Notes under the pieces: model-generated
Told to the model about the DNA's origin: nothing
The model's database searches: none
Seen by the model: the letters and a program-made list of their open reading frames with translations, nothing else
Translations under genes and position numbers: made by a program
Shown here: piece after piece, positions 7,567 through 10,427 of the stretch
Layout: each line of letters starts with the position of its first letter
How positions within the stretch are numbered: the first letter of the stretch is position 1
Assembly: GCA_046091905.1 (NCBI GenBank)
Contig: JBJTCN010000004.1
Coordinates: 1-10,427 of the forward strand
Origin: ZLKRG08 sp046091905
GTDB lineage: Bacteria; Actinomycetota; Actinomycetes; Nanopelagicales; Nanopelagicaceae
Direction of reading: 5' to 3'
DNA length: 10,427 bases

Positions 7567-7582
7567 GGTCTACGCTGAATTT

Positions 7583-8281
7583 ATGAGCGTACACATCAGT
7601 GCCCAGAAGGGCGAAATCTCCGAAAAGATCCTCCTGCCAGGCGACCCCCTAAGAGCTAAATGGGTGGCCGAAAATTGGCTTACCGAGGTCAAGCAATTTA
7701 ACGCGGTCCGCAATATGTTCGGCTTTACCGGCCTTCATAAGGGTGAACGGATCTCAGTTATGGGCACCGGAATGGGACTACCTTCTATATCTATCTACGT
7801 CACTGAGCTCTTTAATGAATATGATGTTCAAAAAGCGATTCGAATCGGCACCGCCGGCGGCTTTCAGGATCACACCAAAGTTGGCGATGTAATTTTGGCG
7901 ATGAGCGCATCCACAGATTCCAATATCAATCGCCGCTTCACAAATGGGTTGGATTTTGCACCACATGCAGATTTCTTAATGTTGAAAGCAGCCTATGAAG
8001 CTGCACAACAACACGGTGGTTGCCATGTAGGCGGCGTTTCATCAATGGATTATTTTTATGATGAGACCGATTCCAAAGAACGTTTGCGTGCACATGGCGT
8101 ACTGGCCGTTGAAATGGAAGCTTCCGCTCTCTATTCAATTGCCGCACGCAAAGGTCGTCGCGCACTTTCAATTCTGACAGTCTCCGATCATGTCTTCACA
8201 CATGAATCAATGGACTCTGCAGCTCGCGAGCGATCACTAAACAACATGGTTGAGATTGGTTTGGTTGCGCTTAACGCGTGA
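7583..8281 (+). CDS. deoD: Purine nucleoside phosphorylase, DeoD type
   Basis: The enzyme carries out phosphorolysis of purine (deoxy)ribonucleosides to the free base and (deoxy)ribose-1-phosphate in the cytoplasm, for salvage. From the ATG at 7583 the product is 232 aa, the normal length for the hexameric NP-I family. It begins MSVHISAQKGE, closely like Bacillus DeoD. Expected active-site residues are present: His4, Gly20 and Arg24 in LPGDPLRAK, Arg43 in NAVRNMFGF, Arg87 and Thr90 in IRIGTAGG, VEMEA at 176-180, Asp202 in VSDH and Arg215. The frame stays open upstream to 7412 with further in-frame starts at 7541 and 7565, but none has family support. No Shine-Dalgarno site precedes 7583. TACGCT at 7571-7576 is correctly spaced to be a -10 box for a leaderless mRNA. 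The stop overlaps the next gene by 4 nt. The first part of the gene is richer in G+C than the rest. Confidence 0.95.
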   Translation: MSVHISAQKGEISEKILLPGDPLRAKWVAENWLTEVKQFNAVRNMFGFTGLHKGERISVMGTGMGLPSISIYVTELFNEYDVQKAIRIGTAGGFQDHTKVGDVILAMSASTDSNINRRFTNGLDFAPHADFLMLKAAYEAAQQHGGCHVGGVSSMDYFYDETDSKERLRAHGVLAVEMEASALYSIAARKGRRALSILTVSDHVFTHESMDSAARERSLNNMVEIGLVALNA

Positions 8282-10272
8282 TTCGAAACCGTTTTCTAGT
8301 TGTCGCAGTCTGGGTTCTACTTGCGCTATTTGGTTTTCATGCCAACGCCAATATCAACTCTCTATTAACAACTTCGATAAACGTTCCTGGAAGTCAATCT
8401 GCTAAAGCAGATCAAATTATTGAAAGCAAATTTAGTGAAACCACCGAAGGTGCTTTCTCTATTTTTCACACTTACAACAAAAAGCTTCCAAAGCCAGAAG
8501 TAGCTGCGTTACAAGAAAAGGTAAATCAAGCGGTAGCCACTATGCCTGGCTTACACGTAGCCCAAAATCGCGCGATAAATGGAGTTCTTTATGCAAATAT
8601 CCAGAGCCCGTTAAACCTACAAAAGGCATCGGAATTAATCCCTAAATTGCGTCAGACGCTTAAAGCAGCCGGGCTAAATACCGTCAAAGTATCTGGTCCC
8701 CCTGCCATCAAATATGACGTGTCGCCAGTATTAGCAAGTGATTTACAGCGTGGTCAGTTAATCGCAATTTTAATTGCGCTGATCTTTCTCTTTATAACGC
8801 TCCGTTCAATTTGGTCGATGTTGATTCCATTGATTGTCGCGATTTCTACTATCAGCACCTCTATTGGCATTGTCTATTTATTAGCCCACAAAATGTTAAT
8901 GGTGCTTTATATTCCAAATATTGTTGAACTGATTGGACTTGGCTTAGCCATTGATTATTCACTGTTAATGGTCCATCGATTTAAGTTAGATGGAGATATC
9001 AAGAAAACTCAACGTACTATTTTAATTTCTGGAAGTACTGTGGCAATTGCGCTTTCAACATTAATTCTGGTACCAATTCCATTTATTAGATCACTTGGAA
9101 TAGCAGGTGTGATTGTTCCGCTAGTTGCCATGGCGGCAGCTACCACTTTGCAACCTGCGCTACTTTCCTATCTTGGCAGTGAAGGCGTCAAACCACACTT
9201 TGCAACTAATAAATTTAGAAAACTTGGAGAATTTGTAGTTGCTAAACCAATTCCAGTTCTGCTTTTTTCATTGGCGCTAATTGCAATTCCAGCTTCGCAG
9301 CTTGCCAATTTAAAAGTCACTCCAAGTTCTATCTCTGCAATCCCAGCAAATCTAGAATCTGCGGCGGCAATTAAAATTGCAACTGATCGCGCGGGAGATG
9401 GAGCCATCTCTCCAATTCAAGTCGTGATTGAATTACCGGAAGCAAGGGATGTAAATATGGCGCGCGCTAAATTAGCTGGAGAGATGGCGGCACATAAAGA
9501 TGTCTTTGCAGTTGCCACAGATCGCACATATGTAGATGCAACTGGCAAAGTACTTCGAATATTTGTAATTTCGAAGAAAGATTTAGGTGCCAGCCAAGAA
9601 TTAGTCACTTTCTTGCGCACCTTAAAGGGAGATTTCCCACCTGGCACCAATATCTACATCGGCGGCGCTCCCGCACAAGGTTTTGACTTAATTAATAAAA
9701 TTAAGCAGACCTTTCCCATCATCGCAGCTTTCGCGATTCTTCTATCTTTCCTATTGCTGCGTAGATTTCTACAATCGCTGCTGATTCCTATTAAAGCTAT
9801 TTTGCTTGATCTGATCTCTATCGCAGTCGCGGTTGGCACCGTATTCTTCTTTATGAACCAAGGCATTGGGGTTTATAAATTAGAGCAGATTGAAATCTGG
9901 ACTCTGCTCTTTATCTTTGCGGTGCTCTTTGGCCTTTCCATGGATTATGAAGTCTTCATCGTCTCTCGAATTCGTGAGAGCTACCTAGCAAATAAAGATA
10001 ATAATCAAGCAGTAATCGATGGTTTAGCCAACACTGGTGGCGTAGTAACTACCGCGGCCATCATTATGGTTGGCGCGTTAACTGGTTTTGTTACTGGACA
10101 CTTTGCTGGTTTACAAGAGTTAGGTATTGGTTTAGTTGCCGGAATTGCACTTGATGCCACCATTATTCGCTTATTACTTCTGCCAGCCACGATGGTACTT
10201 CTTGGTAAATGGAATTGGTCCCACCCTCGCTTTCGCAAGAGTGGGACCAATTCTTTTAGTTTTTGGAGTTAG
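8278..10272 (+). CDS. MMPL/RND-family membrane transporter
   Basis: This is a predicted inner-membrane exporter of the MMPL branch of the RND superfamily, proton-driven in characterised members and often exporting lipids. The substrate here is unknown. The 664-aa product has the twofold family layout. TM1 is at about residues 5-22, then an extracytoplasmic domain to about 150, and TM2-6 at about 158-305. TM7 is near 322-338, then a second extracytoplasmic domain to about 475, and TM8-12 run to about 648. The family Asp-Tyr pairs of the proton relay are intact in TM4 (Asp226-Tyr227, GLGLAIDYS) and TM10 (Asp556-Tyr557, FGLSMDYEV). The GTG start overlaps the deoD stop (GTGA), implying coupled translation. 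The usual family C-terminus WNW is followed by about 17 residues encoded by a terminator hairpin. The gene is more A+T-rich than deoD or the ribosomal genes. Confidence 0.92.
   Translation: MIRNRFLVVAVWVLLALFGFHANANINSLLTTSINVPGSQSAKADQIIESKFSETTEGAFSIFHTYNKKLPKPEVAALQEKVNQAVATMPGLHVAQNRAINGVLYANIQSPLNLQKASELIPKLRQTLKAAGLNTVKVSGPPAIKYDVSPVLASDLQRGQLIAILIALIFLFITLRSIWSMLIPLIVAISTISTSIGIVYLLAHKMLMVLYIPNIVELIGLGLAIDYSLLMVHRFKLDGDIKKTQRTILISGSTVAIALSTLILVPIPFIRSLGIAGVIVPLVAMAAATTLQPALLSYLGSEGVKPHFATNKFRKLGEFVVAKPIPVLLFSLALIAIPASQLANLKVTPSSISAIPANLESAAAIKIATDRAGDGAISPIQVVIELPEARDVNMARAKLAGEMAAHKDVFAVATDRTYVDATGKVLRIFVISKKDLGASQELVTFLRTLKGDFPPGTNIYIGGAPAQGFDLINKIKQTFPIIAAFAILLSFLLLRRFLQSLLIPIKAILLDLISIAVAVGTVFFFMNQGIGVYKLEQIEIWTLLFIFAVLFGLSMDYEVFIVSRIRESYLANKDNNQAVIDGLANTGGVVTTAAIIMVGALTGFVTGHFAGLQELGIGLVAGIALDATIIRLLLLPATMVLLGKWNWSHPRFRKSGTNSFSFWS
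10212..10257 (+). terminator. Rho-independent terminator inside the 3' end of the MMPL gene
   Basis: GAATTGGTCCCAC (10212-10224) pairs perfectly over 13 bp with GTGGGACCAATTC (10241-10253). TTTT follows at once, and a second T run (TAGTTTTT) comes after it. The plus-strand T tract makes this a terminator for the deoD-MMPL transcript. It lies wholly upstream of the MMPL stop codon (10270-10272), so the stem is also translated. It lies just beyond the end of the convergent minus-strand gene, but no T tract follows in that direction. Confidence 0.85.
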
Positions 10273-10275
10273 TAC

Positions 10276-10427
10276 TTACTTTGTGATCTTGATTGAGAAG
10301 TGAACAGATGGCTGTTGGTATCCCAATGCAAGCGCAGGGAAGTTATTTCTATAATCAAGTGCTGGCAACATTCCGTAAGGAGTATTAACAAATGATGGTT
10401 GATTTGTGTAATAAAGTGGATATAAAT
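10276..10427 (-). CDS. Unrecognised protein, C-terminal fragment cut by the window edge
   Basis: On the minus strand an open frame enters at 10427 and ends at the TAA at 10278-10276, giving 49 complete residues. The tail reads NTPYGMLPALDYRNNFPALA followed by LGYQQPSVHFSIKITK. It is rich in Tyr, Phe, Pro and Asn, with an alternating end (VHFSIKI) that could be a final beta-strand of a secreted or surface protein. I recognise no family. It converges on the MMPL gene with only three bases between the stop codons, which supports its being a real gene end rather than a chance frame. Nothing can be said of its function, start or length. Confidence 0.55.
   Translation of the reverse strand, partial: LYPLYYTNQPSFVNTPYGMLPALDYRNNFPALALGYQQPSVHFSIKITK

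Noticed and set aside
7429..7580. A tRNA or other structured RNA gene, prompted by GGTTCAAAA at 7429-7437 and the strong stems
   Set aside because: The bases around the T-loop-like sequence do not form a T stem, there is no acceptor or anticodon arm, and neither strand gives a cloverleaf.
7412..7582. deoD starting at TTG 7412, or at ATG 7541 or 7565
   Set aside because: The DeoD family begins at the MSVHI-like sequence encoded from 7583. The upstream translation has no family similarity and covers stem-loops. The 7565 start is not excluded but adds only six unsupported residues.
10212..10272. A frameshift or lost stop codon at the end of the MMPL gene creating the odd tail
   Set aside because: The family-typical WNW end is in frame and family C-termini vary in length, so the sequence alone does not show a defect. 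The terminator overlap is kept as a finding instead.

Overview
The window looks like chromosomal DNA of a low- to mid-GC actinobacterium. EF-Tu, EF-G, S12, S10 and the other ribosomal proteins have actinobacterial wording, for example the EF-G N-terminus through its P-loop, the EF-Tu signature GHIDHGKT, and S10 beginning MAGQKIRIRLKAYDHE. The DNA is nevertheless only about 45-50% GC in the ribosomal genes. This combination fits freshwater acI-type actinobacteria (Nanopelagicales and relatives). That placement is an inference from sequence wording, not a database result.

Positions 1-7307, all on the minus strand, hold the classical str operon followed by the start of the S10 operon. In transcription order the genes are rpsL (S12), rpsG (S7), fusA (EF-G), tuf (EF-Tu), rpsJ (S10), rplC (L3), rplD (L4), rplW (L23), rplB (L2) and the first codons of rpsS (S19). 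Spacing is tight, with 1-nt TAATG overlaps at rpsL/rpsG and rplC/rplD and a 4-nt GTGA overlap at rplD/rplW. The three larger gaps are rpsG-fusA, fusA-tuf and tuf-rpsJ. The tuf-rpsJ gap contains a strong hairpin that probably marks the operon boundary. fusA, tuf and rplW start with GTG.

Positions 7308-7582 form a 275-nt divergent intergenic region, the least ordinary part of the window. It holds a terminator-like hairpin with a T6 run in the rpsL leader and an interrupted palindrome. On the plus strand it holds a series of overlapping, mutually exclusive helices ahead of a purine nucleoside phosphorylase gene. I could not match it to a known riboswitch family, and I see no convincing sigma-70-like promoter on either strand.

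Positions 7583-10272 on the plus strand are a two-gene unit. A DeoD-type (hexameric family) purine nucleoside phosphorylase overlaps by 4 nt an MMPL/RND-family membrane transporter. A rho-independent terminator lies inside the last codons of the transporter gene. A convergent minus-strand gene enters from the right edge; only its last 49 or so codons are visible and I do not recognise it.

Apart from the leader regions, this is ordinary core-genome DNA. I see no mobile element, CRISPR array, tRNA, rRNA, defence system or phage gene, and no clear new multi-gene system. The best candidates for something undescribed are the cis-regulatory structures between rpsL and deoD and the coupling of deoD to an MMPL exporter.
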